Counted from the first letter of the stretch, positions 50,682 through 60,770 are shown. The stretch: 64,000 nucleotides of DNA from JANNBN01 sp963763885 (GCA_963763885.1 CAVXQD010000001.1:372001-436000); one strand, 5' to 3'. Program-made: numbers and translations. Notes: generated from the sequence alone by a model not told the origin.

Positions 50682-51704
50682 ATGCATACGGCCAGCGAGT
50701 CTTCTCCAACTGGCAATCAAGGGACCGCAGCCTCAGCCGTTCTTGCACTTGATCAACTTTCGTTGCCCCTCGATGATCGCCGGGACGGAAAAGTACGGTC
50801 CAGCTGGACGCTGCCAACAACCGAGACTGACGGTCCACGTCGACTGTTCGTTACTTCTGACCGGCTGTCAGCCTTCGACCGCGTGGTTGGGTTGGTTCCT
50901 GGCAAGGGACAGATGCTCAACATGCTGGCGTGGTGGTGGTTTGAGCGGCTGGATTCCATTGTTGCCAACCACGCACTGTCCGTTCCCGATCCAGCAGTGC
51001 TTGTTGCGCGTGAAGCTTCACCGTTGCCGGTCGAAGTGATTGTGCGCCGCGCAATCACGGGTGTCACCGACACATCGTTGTGGCGCCGCTACGACGCAGG
51101 TGCTCGGCTGATCGACGGTCATCACCTTCCCGATGGGTTGACCAAGAACGAGCTGCTCCCGCACGCCATCATCACGCCCACTACAAAGGGCGCAGCGGGA
51201 TCCCACGACGTGCCATTGAGCGTTGCCGAGGTGGCAGCTCGCGGTTTGGTGGCGCCGGCACTTTGGGAGCAGGTTTGCGACGCAGCCCTCCAAGTCTTTG
51301 CAGCTGGCGAACGGATAGCAGAGCAGGCAGGACTGGTGCTGGCAGACACCAAGTACGAGTTCGGCATCGGCCACGATGGTCAGCTACTGCTCATCGACGA
51401 GGTACACACCCCTGACAGCTCCCGCTTCTGGGAACGCAGCACGTATGGCGACCGTCTGTCGCTCGGCCAAGAGCCGGACAGCCTGGACAAAGAGATCATT
51501 AGGCGAGCGTTCGCCGACCTCGGCTACCGAGGCGATGGAGCTGTGCCTGATCTTGGCGCCGAGGTGTGGGCAGCCGTTGCGACTGGTTATCAGCGTACGT
51601 ATGAACGACTCACTGGCACGCGGTTTGTTCCGCCAGCCGGCGATCCAACCCTGCGAATCCCAGCGGCGCTCACAGCGGCTGGCTTGCTCCCAGAAAGCAG
51701 CTGA
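50682..51704 (+). CDS. purC: Phosphoribosylaminoimidazole-succinocarboxamide synthase (SAICAR synthetase)
   Basis: 340-aa enzyme joining aspartate to CAIR. Family blocks: FVTSDRLSAFDRVVG, VPGKGQMLNMLAWWWFERL, VEVIVRRAITGVTDTSLWRRY, GLVLADTKYEFG and LLIDEVHTPDSSRFW. The N-terminal ~25 residues are an extra Ser/Thr-rich tail compared with typical PurC. It lies between purQ (2-bp gap) and purF (2-bp gap). Confidence 0.94.
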   Translation: MHTASESSPTGNQGTAASAVLALDQLSLPLDDRRDGKVRSSWTLPTTETDGPRRLFVTSDRLSAFDRVVGLVPGKGQMLNMLAWWWFERLDSIVANHALSVPDPAVLVAREASPLPVEVIVRRAITGVTDTSLWRRYDAGARLIDGHHLPDGLTKNELLPHAIITPTTKGAAGSHDVPLSVAEVAARGLVAPALWEQVCDAALQVFAAGERIAEQAGLVLADTKYEFGIGHDGQLLLIDEVHTPDSSRFWERSTYGDRLSLGQEPDSLDKEIIRRAFADLGYRGDGAVPDLGAEVWAAVATGYQRTYERLTGTRFVPPAGDPTLRIPAALTAAGLLPESS

Positions 51705-51706
51705 CC

Positions 51707-53107
51707 ATGTGCGGCATCCTTGGCCTCACCCTTCCTCCACATGCCGGAGCCGACGAAGCAGCACGCCGTGCGTTCTTCGGGCTGTTCGCGTTGCAACACC
51801 GTGGCCAAGAGGGCGCGGGTATGGCAACGGCCGACGGAGTTGGTGCTCGGATTCACAAAGACACCGGTCTGGTGACGCAACTGCTCACCGAAGAACGGCT
51901 CCGCCAGTTGCAGGGCCATCACGTCATTGCGCACACGCGTTACTCAACCACCGGCTCATCGATTGCGCGTAACGCACAGCCGTTCCTTGTTGAGACCAAA
52001 GACGGCCCGCTGGGCATGGTCCACAATGGCAACCTGGTGAATGCCGCCGAGCTGCGCGAACAGTTGCTTGGCCGTGGGTTTCCGTTGGCCGCAAGCTCTG
52101 ACACCGAAGTCATGGTGCTGATGTTGGCCAGCGCAATTGGCGAGTCGCTTGAAGAGCGGCTCGAACGCACCATGGCGTCTTGGAAGGGTGCATATTCGCT
52201 GGTTGTTTTGGCCTCGGACCGCATCGTTGCAGTTCGTGACCCCTGGGGTTTTCGGCCGCTTTCCATCGGACGGCTCCCTGACGGTGGCTGGGCCGCTGCG
52301 TCGGAAACGTCTGCACTTGCCACGCTGGGTGCGGTTGACATGCGCGAAGTGGAACCCGGTGAAATTGTCAGCATGTCGGGGGAGCGCTGCACAAGCGTTG
52401 CGCCGCTGTTCAGCGCACCAACCCACGCCCGGTGCAGCTTCGAACACATCTACTTCTCTCGCCCAGACAGCGTGTGGGACGGCACCAGTGTGCACCACGT
52501 GCGTCAACGCCTTGGGGAACTGTTGGCCATCGATGCTCCTGTCCAGGCTGACGTTGTGGTTCCCGTTCCAGACTCCTCCATTCCCGCGGCCATCGGTTTC
52601 GCTCAGCAGTCAGGCATCCCGTTCAACGATGGCTTTATCAAAAACCGATACATCGGTCGTACGTTCATCGAACCGACGCAGGCCATGCGAGACGCTGGCG
52701 TGGCAATGAAGTTCAACGTGCTTCGAGAGAACCTTGTTGGCAAGCGCGTCGTCATGATCGACGACTCCATCGTCCGGGGCACAACCGCTGGTCCGTTGGT
52801 GAAGATGCTCCGCGATGGCGGTGCCACCGAGGTACACGTGCGCATCACGTGTCCGCCTATTCAGCACCCTTGTCACATGGGGCTTGATATGGGTACGTAC
52901 GACGAACTTATTTCGCACCGGATGGACGTTGAGGAGTTGCGCCTCCACATCGGTGCGGACTCGCTCGCATTCCTTGGGCTGAACTCGATGATGAAGGCGA
53001 TCGGACGGGCCGACGGCTACTGCAATGCCTGCTTCACTGGGCAGTATCCGGTGCCCATTCCGGTACAGCTTCGCGACAAGCAGCGTTTCGAAGGGATCCT
53101 CCGATGA
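51707..53107 (+). CDS. purF: Amidophosphoribosyltransferase
   Basis: 466-aa first committed enzyme of purine synthesis. Cys2 follows the initiator Met (MCGILGL), so the N-terminal nucleophile is exposed after Met removal; no propeptide is visible. The glutaminase part has FGLFALQHRGQEGAGMA, HTRYSTTGSS and GMVHNGNLVNA. The PRPP loop is VVMIDDSIVRGTTAGPLVKM. Cys residues in TCPPIQHPC and YCNACFTGQYP fit the Fe-S-containing Bacillus-type enzyme. It overlaps purD by 4 nt. Confidence 0.95.
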   Translation: MCGILGLTLPPHAGADEAARRAFFGLFALQHRGQEGAGMATADGVGARIHKDTGLVTQLLTEERLRQLQGHHVIAHTRYSTTGSSIARNAQPFLVETKDGPLGMVHNGNLVNAAELREQLLGRGFPLAASSDTEVMVLMLASAIGESLEERLERTMASWKGAYSLVVLASDRIVAVRDPWGFRPLSIGRLPDGGWAAASETSALATLGAVDMREVEPGEIVSMSGERCTSVAPLFSAPTHARCSFEHIYFSRPDSVWDGTSVHHVRQRLGELLAIDAPVQADVVVPVPDSSIPAAIGFAQQSGIPFNDGFIKNRYIGRTFIEPTQAMRDAGVAMKFNVLRENLVGKRVVMIDDSIVRGTTAGPLVKMLRDGGATEVHVRITCPPIQHPCHMGLDMGTYDELISHRMDVEELRLHIGADSLAFLGLNSMMKAIGRADGYCNACFTGQYPVPIPVQLRDKQRFEGILR

Positions 53108-55455
53108 GCAACACAACAACGCCGATGAAACGGGTTCCCGGGAGCAAACGCCGCGTGCTGGTCCTCGGCGGCGGCGCTCGTGAGCACGCCATCGCAACTT
53201 CGTTGCTGGCATCCAATCGTTGTGATGCGTTGTTCGTGGCCCCCGGTAACGCAGGTACCCCCGGAACCCGGGTCGACGTTCGGATCGAGGACCCCCTTGC
53301 GGTCGTTGAAGCTGCGCGGCAGATGGGCGCAGACCTCGTTGTCATCGGACCAGAGACCTGCCTTGCCGCTGGTGTGTCCGACGCACTTGCCGCCGCTGGC
53401 ATCGACGTCTTTGGTCCGTCTCGGGCGGCCGCAGAGTTGGAGACGTCCAAGATTGCAAGCCGGGCATTTTGTGAGCGCCACGGTATTGCTGTCCCGGCGA
53501 GCCGTGCGTTCACAGTCGACCAGTTGGACGACGCCATTTCCTGGGTGAAGTCCGTCGGTGTGGCAATGGTGGTCAAGGCCGATGGTCTGGCCGCAGGCAA
53601 AGGGGTCGTTGTTGCAGCCAGCCTCGACGAGACCATTGATGCAATCCGAGCTGCTCTTGGCGACGGCGCGTTTGGTGATGCCGGCCGTTCGGTGCTGATT
53701 GAAGAGCGCCTGGAGGGACAAGAGGTTTCGCTTCTTGCCTTCTGCGACGGTGTGCGCGCGGTTCCCATGCTCCCGGCTCAGGACCACAAACGAATCCACG
53801 AAGGCGACAGGGGAGCCAACACCGGTGGTATGGGTGCTTACGCTCCGGCACCGGTGTGTCCTCCTTCGATGGTGCGCGAACTCACCGCCTCGGTTTTGCA
53901 ACGTGCAGTCGACGGTTGCGCTGCCGAGGGACGGCCCTATCACGGCGTTCTGTATGCCGGGCTGATCCTCACTGCGCAGGGTCCTCGCCTGATCGAGTTC
54001 AATGCTCGATTCGGTGATCCTGAAACACAGGCCTTGCTTCCGCTGCTGAAAACCGACCTTATTGATGTGCTCGAAGCCTGCGTTGACGGGTCGCTGGGCA
54101 ACGTCTCAGTTGCGTTCTCCGATGGCGCCAGCTGCGCAGTCGTCATTGCATCGGCGGGCTATCCCGGTGCCATCCAGTCCGGTGTTCCAATCAGCATCGG
54201 CCCGGCTGAAAACTCAGGCGATGGGCAGGGCTCTACCAGCGTGTTCCACGCGGGAACGGCTACAGGCGCAGACGGACAACTCGTCACAGCCGGCGGGCGC
54301 GTCCTCACGGTTGTCGGTGTTGGTTCCGACTTCACCCAAGCCCGCAAGCGCGCATACGAAACCGTCGCACGCATCGACTTTGCAGGAATGCAGGTCAGGC
54401 GAGATATCGGTTGGCGTGCAGTTGCCAGCACCACAGGCGGGTACGCGGCATCTGGTGTTGACATCGACGAAGGAAACCGGGCAGTCGAGCTGATCAAGAA
54501 GTCGGTGTCGTCCACGCAGGGTCCAGCTGTGTTGTCCGGCGTTGGTGGCTTCGGTGGCGTGTTCGACGTCTCCGCGTTGAAGAACTTTGATGCCCCGGTA
54601 CTGGTTGCCTCTACCGACGGTGTAGGCACCAAAGTCGCACTTGCGGCCGAGGCCGGCAGGTTGCGCGGGGTCGGCATGGACCTGGTCAACCATTGCGTCA
54701 ACGACGTGCTGGTGCAAAACGCCCGTCCACTGTTCTTCCTTGACTACATCGCTTCCTCCAAGATCGATGCCAACGAAGTGGCAGACATCGTGTCGGGAAT
54801 GAGCGAGGCATGCCGCCACAACGGCTGTGCCTTGCTCGGTGGCGAGACAGCGGAGATGCCCGGCGTCTACCACGACGGCCACGTCGACGTGGCTGGGACG
54901 CTCATCGGCGCGGCGGAACGTTCGCGGCTCTTGCCGCTGCCAACCGTTGCACCTGGCGATGTGCTGATCGGCGTTCGCTCGAGCGGTCCGCACACCAACG
55001 GCTATTCGCTCCTGCGCCGTATGTTCGCGGCGATGCCGCTTGACGCCATGCCAGCCCCGTTGGAAGTTCCGCTCGGCGACGCGCTTCTCGAGCCGCATCG
55101 TTCCTACCTACCGGTTCTTGCCAGGTTGCTCGATGGTCCGGTTTCCGGCTCGGTGAAGGCACTTGCACACATCACGGGCGGTGGCTTGTTGGAGAACCTG
55201 CCCCGGGTTCTCCCCGACGGTACGGGCGCCGACGTTGCGTTGGGTTCATGGCCCGTGCCACCGTTGTTTCAACTGGTCCGGGATGCAAGCGGGCTGAGTG
55301 CGGATGAGTTGCACCGCACGCTGAACATGGGCATTGGCATGGTAGTCATCTGCGCGCAGACGGATGAGGCGGCAGTTGTCGCAGAGATCGACGAACCAGT
55401 GTGGCGAATCGGTTCGGTTGTCGCTCGTGCCGGTGGTGGGGTCGAACTGCGATGA
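53104..55455 (+). CDS. purD: GAR synthetase-AIR synthetase fusion (PurD-PurM)
   Basis: A 783-aa fusion of two enzymes. Residues ~17-430 are PurD (phosphoribosylamine-glycine ligase): VLVLGGGAREHAIATSL, ATP-grasp region VVKADGLAAGKGVVVA, DHKRIHEGDRGANTGGMGAY and IEFNARFGDPETQ. Residues ~443-783 are PurM (AIR synthetase): YAASGVDIDEGNRAVELI, VASTDGVGTKVALA, MDLVNHCVNDVLVQ, LLGGETAEMPGVY and LAHITGGGLLENLPRVLP. Both active sites appear intact. PurD and PurM flank the PurN reaction, and purN follows with an ATGA overlap, the order found in the eukaryotic trifunctional GART protein. No separate purM is present in the operon. Confidence 0.93.
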   Translation: MSNTTTPMKRVPGSKRRVLVLGGGAREHAIATSLLASNRCDALFVAPGNAGTPGTRVDVRIEDPLAVVEAARQMGADLVVIGPETCLAAGVSDALAAAGIDVFGPSRAAAELETSKIASRAFCERHGIAVPASRAFTVDQLDDAISWVKSVGVAMVVKADGLAAGKGVVVAASLDETIDAIRAALGDGAFGDAGRSVLIEERLEGQEVSLLAFCDGVRAVPMLPAQDHKRIHEGDRGANTGGMGAYAPAPVCPPSMVRELTASVLQRAVDGCAAEGRPYHGVLYAGLILTAQGPRLIEFNARFGDPETQALLPLLKTDLIDVLEACVDGSLGNVSVAFSDGASCAVVIASAGYPGAIQSGVPISIGPAENSGDGQGSTSVFHAGTATGADGQLVTAGGRVLTVVGVGSDFTQARKRAYETVARIDFAGMQVRRDIGWRAVASTTGGYAASGVDIDEGNRAVELIKKSVSSTQGPAVLSGVGGFGGVFDVSALKNFDAPVLVASTDGVGTKVALAAEAGRLRGVGMDLVNHCVNDVLVQNARPLFFLDYIASSKIDANEVADIVSGMSEACRHNGCALLGGETAEMPGVYHDGHVDVAGTLIGAAERSRLLPLPTVAPGDVLIGVRSSGPHTNGYSLLRRMFAAMPLDAMPAPLEVPLGDALLEPHRSYLPVLARLLDGPVSGSVKALAHITGGGLLENLPRVLPDGTGADVALGSWPVPPLFQLVRDASGLSADELHRTLNMGIGMVVICAQTDEAAVVAEIDEPVWRIGSVVARAGGGVELR

Positions 55456-56120
55456 CAGCCCTCGCGCGCATTGCGGTCCTGGCGTCAGGAACAGGCTCCA
55501 ACCTGCAAGCCCTCCTGGATGCGTGTGCGGTGGGTGATCTCGACGCCGAAGTTGTGTGTGTCGTGTCCGATCGGTGCGGAGCCAAAGCACTCGAGCGTGC
55601 AGAGAACGCCAGAGTCCCTTTTGTCCAGCACGTCGCGGCGCCGGAACCCGGCGCGTCCCGTGCCGCATGGGATCGTAAACTTGGCGAGATTCTGCAATCC
55701 ACACGCCCGGACTGGGTAGTGCTTGCGGGGTTCATGCGGCTGCTGTCATCCGGGTTTCTTGATCAGTTCCCGGGTCGCGTGGTCAACCTGCATCCGGCGC
55801 TCCCGGGACAGCTGCCAGGTACCCGCGCCATCGAGCGGGCCTTTGCCGAACACCAACAGGGTTTGCGCACACAGACCGGGGTGATGGTCCACCTTGTTCC
55901 CGACGAAGGGGTTGACTGTGGTCCTGTAGTTGCCTCACAGCCAGTCGCCATTCAACCCGACGACTCGCTCGACACGCTCGCCGCTCGTGTCCATGCCACC
56001 GAACATCGACTGCTTGTCGAGGCGCTTGTCGAACTCGTTCGCAATAGCTCGTTAGCAATAGCTCGTCGGAGCACAGCCAGTCCCGTAACGCTCAAGGAGC
56101 CAATCAATGAATCCAACTGA
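55452..56120 (+). CDS. purN: Phosphoribosylglycinamide formyltransferase
   Basis: 222-aa enzyme transferring formyl from 10-formyl-THF to GAR. IAVLASGTGSNLQALLDAC is the opening loop, VVNLHPALPGQLPGTRAIERAF carries the catalytic His (with Asn in VNLHP) and HLVPDEGVDCGPVVA the catalytic Asp. The C-terminal ~20 residues are extra. The start ATG at 55452 overlaps the PurDM stop; its end overlaps guaB by 14 nt. Confidence 0.93.
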   Translation: MTALARIAVLASGTGSNLQALLDACAVGDLDAEVVCVVSDRCGAKALERAENARVPFVQHVAAPEPGASRAAWDRKLGEILQSTRPDWVVLAGFMRLLSSGFLDQFPGRVVNLHPALPGQLPGTRAIERAFAEHQQGLRTQTGVMVHLVPDEGVDCGPVVASQPVAIQPDDSLDTLAARVHATEHRLLVEALVELVRNSSLAIARRSTASPVTLKEPINESN

Positions 56121-57604
56121 TGAGCTGTTCGATCGGTTCACTGCGCTGACCTTCGACGATGTCGTCGTCGTTCCTGGATACAGCGAAGTGCTTCCCGCAG
56201 ATGTTGATACGCGGGCCGTTCTGGCGCGTGACATCACCCTGTCTATTCCGGTGGTCTCGGCGGCGATGGACCGCGTGACCGAGTCCCGGATGGCTATCGC
56301 CTTGGCTCGTCTCGGAGGCATTGGCGTTATTCACCGCAACTTAGACGCCGATGATCAGGCCGCAGACGTACGCCGCGTCAAGCGCAGCCAGTCAGGCATG
56401 ATCACCGATCCTGTGACGGTCGGCCCCCATGCGTCGGTTGCCGAAGCCGACGGGTTGATGGCGCAGGTTCCGCTTTAGCGGCGTGCCGGTTGTGGACCCA
56501 AGCGGGTTGCTCATCGGCATCATCACCAACCGTGACATTCGTTTCATGGAACCGGGCGACGAAGACCGGCCCGTCAGTGATTTCATGACGTCCACCGGCC
56601 TGGTCACCGCTCCCATTGGAACCACCCTTCTGGAAGCCAAGGCGCTGTTGCGGCGCCACCGAATCGAAAAGTTGCCGTTGGTTGACGCCAAAGGACACCT
56701 CACCGGGCTCATCACGGTCAAGGACCTCGCAAAGCATCAAGACCACCCGCAGGCCGCTGTTGATTCGCAGGGTCGGTTACGAGTAGCTGCGGCAATCGGT
56801 GTCGGTCCAGACGTCGAAAAGCGGGTCGACGCGTTGGCCCGTGTCGGGGTCGACGCTGTGGCAATCGATACAGCGCACGGACATTCCAAGGGTGTCGTGG
56901 ATACCATCGCAATGATCCGCTCGGGTTGGCCCGACCTTGCGATCTTGGCTGGCAACGTGGTCACGGCAGAAGGCGTCGAAGCGTTGGCGAAAGCCGGTGC
57001 CGACGCAATCAAAGTCGGCGTCGGCGCAGGATCCATTTGCACAACGCGCGTGATCGCCGGTGCGGGTATGCCGCAGCTGTCTGCAATTCATGAAGCTTCC
57101 AAGGCTGCGCGTCGGCTGGGCATTCCAATCATCGGCGACGGCGGCATCACGTATTCCGGCGACATCGTCAAAGCCATCGCTGCCGGAGCCAACATGGTCA
57201 TGTTGGGAAGCGCTCTTGCCGGCACCGACGAGTCACCTGGTGAGTTCGAGCTGTTCAACGGCCGCCGGTACAAGAGCTACCGCGGGATGGGCAGCCTTGG
57301 GGCACTGTCCGGCCGTGCCAACGATCGCTACGCAAGCGGCCAGGGTCGTGAAGCATCGGGCCCAGGAAAGCTGGTTCCTGAAGGGATCGAAGGACGGGTG
57401 CCATATGCCGGTTCGTTGGCAGACGTGATGCATCAACTGGTCGGTGGGTTGCGTTCCGGAATGGGTTACGCAGGCGCTGCCAGCCTCGCTGAACTCTCTG
57501 GCTCGCGGATGATGCGCGTCACCGCTGCTGGGCGTGCAGAGAGCCACCCGCACGACGTGCAGATCACCAAGGAAGCGCCGAACTACTCTCCCGGGATCTC
57601 ATGA
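56107..57604 (+). pseudogene. guaB: IMP dehydrogenase with a +1 frameshift
   Basis: The enzyme oxidises IMP to XMP. The first frame (56107-56478) encodes LTFDDVVVVPGYSEV, ISPVVSAAMDRVTE-like residues and the first CBS segment, then stops. The rest continues in another frame (from ~56465) with the second CBS domain, VAIDTAHGHS and the catalytic Cys loop VGVGAGSICTTRV, to the normal C-terminus. Skipping the C at 56464 restores MARFRFSGVPVVD, the expected family sequence. Either the gene is broken or the base is an assembly error; all other motifs are intact, so error or very recent mutation is likely. It has AAGGAG before the ATG and overlaps purE by 4 nt. Confidence 0.85.
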
Positions 57605-58128
57605 GTCCAGAAGCAGCATCCGAAGAGACAGCCCAGAACCCGCCGGTGGTGGGAGTGGTGATGGGATCCATCTCGGATTGGTCCGTCATGGAGCACACGG
57701 CCAACACGCTGACCGAGCTGGGCATCTCGTTTGAGGCCAAGATTGTCAGCGCGCATCGTATGCCGGTCGAGATGGCGGACTACGCAATCTCAGCTGCGCA
57801 TCGTGGCTTGCGCGTCATCATCGCTGGAGCGGGCGGGGCTGCTCACCTACCGGGGATGCTGGCGGCACAAACGCTCGTGCCGGTTCTTGGGGTTCCGGTG
57901 CCAGCAACGGTTCTTGCGGGCACAGATGCCTTGCTGTCCATCATTCAGATGCCTGCAGGCGTTCCGGTTGCCACGTTTGCCATTGGCAAGCCGGGTGCCA
58001 TCAACGCAGCGCTGTTTGCTGCCGCGATGCTCAGTCACGACGACGCGGCGGTCATGGCCGCTTTGGTCGCTCGTCGTGCCGAGTCTCGGCAAGCTGCCAT
58101 CAGTTCGCAGTCCCAACTTCCAGGCTGA
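57601..58128 (+). CDS. purE: N5-carboxyaminoimidazole ribonucleotide mutase
   Basis: 175-aa class I PurE. VGVVMGSISDWSVMEHTANTL is the GSxSDW signature; the catalytic His is in KIVSAHRMPVEM, and VIIAGAGGAAHLPGMLAA and GVPVATFAIGKPGAINAAL complete the active site. It pairs with purK, which begins 7 bp later, as usual for N5-CAIR-forming organisms. Confidence 0.94.
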   Translation: MSPEAASEETAQNPPVVGVVMGSISDWSVMEHTANTLTELGISFEAKIVSAHRMPVEMADYAISAAHRGLRVIIAGAGGAAHLPGMLAAQTLVPVLGVPVPATVLAGTDALLSIIQMPAGVPVATFAIGKPGAINAALFAAAMLSHDDAAVMAALVARRAESRQAAISSQSQLPG

Positions 58129-58135
58129 CACCCGC

Positions 58136-59296
58136 GTGGCAACACTTGGTGTGCTGGGCGGCGGGCAGCTCGGCCGAATGCTCGCAATGGACGCGCAGGC
58201 CGCCGGGCATCGGGTTGTGGTGCGGACAGACGAACCAGCGGGTGGGCCTGCGGCACAGGTTGCAGTCGGCGAAGTTTCTGCTCCGTACGACGATGCGCAG
58301 GCCAACCTTCAGTTCGTCTCGCAGTGCGATGCAGTCACCATCGAGTTTGAAAATCTTCCTCCGGAATTGCTGGACGAAATTGCTGCAACTGTTCCGGTCC
58401 GACCGGGTGCCGTGTCCGTGCAGACATGTCAGCACCGCCGTCGAGAAAAGGAATTCCTTCGCCAGCACGGGTTCGCACACGCAGACTTTGAGGTCGTGCG
58501 TTCCGCTGATGAACTGTCAGCCGCAGTTGCCAAGCTTGGTGGTGCAGCCATTGCAAAGACCGCGGCGTTTGGTTACGACGGGAAGGGGCAGGTCCGGTTC
58601 CGGTCTACCAATGGTGCAGGTATCTCAGCAGCAGAAGCCGAATCAGCGTGGCAGGAGTTGGAAGCCCCGGAAGTTGTGGTCGAGCAATTTGTGAACTTCC
58701 AGCGCGAATTGTCCGTTGTCGGAGTTCGTGGCGCCGACGGGGAGTGGGTTGCGTTTGCACCTGGGGAGAATGTGCACGTTGGCGGGGTGCTGGACTACAC
58801 GGTGGTCCCTGCAACTGTCTCTGCCGAAACCGCAGCTCATGCGCAGCACCTCGCTGGGCAGATTGCCGCGGCGCTTGGTCACGTTGGTGTTCTTGGAGTG
58901 GAGTTCTTCGTGCTCGACGATGGCCGGCTGGTTGTCAACGAGATGGCTCCTCGACCTCACAACTCGGGACACCACACCATCGATGCGTGTGTCACCAGCC
59001 AGTTCGGCCAACAGTGGCGCGCTGCACTCGGGCTGCCTCTGGGAGACCCGTCTCCAACGGTTGCCGCCGTTGCGATGTGCAATCTTCTTGGCGACCTGTG
59101 GGCCAACGGAGAACCTCGCTGGGAATTTCTCCAGTCCGCACCCAATGCGCACCTGCACCTCTACGGAAAGAGCCTCCCGAAACCAGGTCGCAAGATGGGC
59201 CACCTCACGGTGACAGCGGCAACCGCCGATCAGGCGCGACAACGGGTTCTGGAGTTACGGTCACAACTTGTCCAAGTGGTCGGCCAATCCGAGTAG
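58136..59296 (+). CDS. purK: N5-carboxyaminoimidazole ribonucleotide synthase
   Basis: 386-aa ATP-grasp enzyme making N5-CAIR from AIR, ATP and bicarbonate. VATLGVLGGGQLGRMLAMDAQ gives the start, here GTG 58136, 7 bp after the purE stop; the frame is open further into purE but the family begins here. FENLPPELL, IAKTAAFGYDGKGQ, VEQFVNFQRELSVV and VNEMAPRPHNSGHHTIDACVTSQF are diagnostic. Last gene of the operon. Confidence 0.93.
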   Translation: MATLGVLGGGQLGRMLAMDAQAAGHRVVVRTDEPAGGPAAQVAVGEVSAPYDDAQANLQFVSQCDAVTIEFENLPPELLDEIAATVPVRPGAVSVQTCQHRRREKEFLRQHGFAHADFEVVRSADELSAAVAKLGGAAIAKTAAFGYDGKGQVRFRSTNGAGISAAEAESAWQELEAPEVVVEQFVNFQRELSVVGVRGADGEWVAFAPGENVHVGGVLDYTVVPATVSAETAAHAQHLAGQIAAALGHVGVLGVEFFVLDDGRLVVNEMAPRPHNSGHHTIDACVTSQFGQQWRAALGLPLGDPSPTVAAVAMCNLLGDLWANGEPRWEFLQSAPNAHLHLYGKSLPKPGRKMGHLTVTAATADQARQRVLELRSQLVQVVGQSE

Positions 59297-59420
59297 GGGC
59301 TGCGGCTTCTCTGGCTAGACGCTGCAACGTTGACGTAACACCCCAGTTTTGAAGGGTGACTCGGTCAAATGGGTTCCTCTGTCGTTTCAGCTCCCACATG
59401 TTTTGGGCGATGTCGTAAGT

Positions 59421-60725
59421 ATGAACAGCGGGGAGGTGGCTCAGGCGGTGGTTGCTAATTCTGTCGCATGCTCCCCGGTTTCGGCCCGATTCTTGGCTGC
59501 TGTTCAGAAGGACTGCACGCAGGCGTTCATCCTGCTCAACCGTTCCGGGGTTCCGATCTGGGCGTCACCGACGCTGTCCGACATCGTTGCACTGGACCTG
59601 AGTAGGCCCGCACCGCTAGCGGACGCAACCCACCCTGAGGACCTGGCGCTCTGCGACGAAGTATTTCGAATTGAGCAAGGCGAAGGTCAGAAATGGTGTG
59701 CAAACGACCGCCGCTATGAGTTGATCGTGCGGCTTCGGTCGCCAAACGGGGGCTGGCGCCGTGTCGCCATGCGACTCGTGAACATGGCCGATGATCCCGA
59801 GGTTCGTGGCTCGCTGCTGCAGTTCACGCTTGCGAACCAGGAACTCCACACTGTTGCTGCCTTCGATGCAGCTGCATCGGGCGCGGGCGTTGCCGCTGTC
59901 CTACGTGAACTGCTGGAAACGCTGGAGTCAGGTGGGCGCAGCAATTCGTTGGCGGCGGTATTCGATGAGGCAGGCACGTGCCTGGCTGCGTCACCGAATG
60001 CACCAATTGAGTCGGGCGAGGTTCGCAGCGACCCACGTTGGTGCGCCGTGTTGAACGGCCGAACCGTAATCCTCGAGCCGATCGTGTCTCCCAAGAACGG
60101 TGCGCAACTGGCCGTACTCGAGACCAACGCCGGGTATAGCGGGCAGCGGCCGTTCAACCTCTCCCTTACCCGTACTTTGGCTCGACGAATTGCGCTGGTG
60201 CTGGACAACGATGCAAACCAACGTGATCTGGTCCGCAACGCGGCCTTTGACGCCCTCACAGGCCTCCAAAACCGGTGGTCGTTTCGCGAGTCGTTCCGTC
60301 AGATCGAAGAGAACAGCGGCATCTCCGTGGTGTTCATCGACATCGATCGTTTCAAAGTTGTCAACGACACCTACGGCCACGATGCGGGCGACGCTGTGTT
60401 GGTAGAGGTCGCTCAGCGCCTGCAGCATTACGTACAACCGACCGACCTGCTGGCCCGTCTTGGCGGAGACGAGTTTGTCCTGGTGCGCTCGTCTCGCTCG
60501 GCACCTCCACACGGGATCGCAGTTTCAGACATTGCTGCGCTGCTCAGTGTCCCCGTTGAATATGACTCGATGGTGATCCCAATCAGTTGCAGTGTCGGCA
60601 TGGCTGTCGGTGTTGCCGGTGATCGTCGAGACCTGATTGCCCGCGCAGACGCTGCGATGTATGCGGCGAAACGTCCCGGGCGCGCTCGCGGTGTGGAGCA
60701 ATGCGGGCCGTGGACCCACAGGTAG
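59421..60725 (+). CDS. GGDEF-domain protein, probable diguanylate cyclase
   Basis: 434 aa from ATG 59421; the frame is open to a TTG at 59349. The N-terminal ~130 residues look like a PAS domain (FILLNRSGVPIWASPTLSDIV, ATHPEDLALCDEVFR), followed by a GAF-like segment, and the GGDEF domain from AAFDALTGLQNRWSF. Key parts are FIDIDRFKVVNDTYGHDAGDAVL and LARLGGDEFVLV (GGDEF near 347-351), consistent with active cyclic-di-GMP synthesis. The RxxD inhibitory site upstream of GGDEF is absent (QPTD), so product inhibition is unlikely. No membrane segment is seen. Confidence 0.88.
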   Translation: MNSGEVAQAVVANSVACSPVSARFLAAVQKDCTQAFILLNRSGVPIWASPTLSDIVALDLSRPAPLADATHPEDLALCDEVFRIEQGEGQKWCANDRRYELIVRLRSPNGGWRRVAMRLVNMADDPEVRGSLLQFTLANQELHTVAAFDAAASGAGVAAVLRELLETLESGGRSNSLAAVFDEAGTCLAASPNAPIESGEVRSDPRWCAVLNGRTVILEPIVSPKNGAQLAVLETNAGYSGQRPFNLSLTRTLARRIALVLDNDANQRDLVRNAAFDALTGLQNRWSFRESFRQIEENSGISVVFIDIDRFKVVNDTYGHDAGDAVLVEVAQRLQHYVQPTDLLARLGGDEFVLVRSSRSAPPHGIAVSDIAALLSVPVEYDSMVIPISCSVGMAVGVAGDRRDLIARADAAMYAAKRPGRARGVEQCGPWTHR

Positions 60726-60770
60726 CGGGTCGCTCGGACGGCCGATAGGCGAAGGCTGTTGGGCTGTTGG

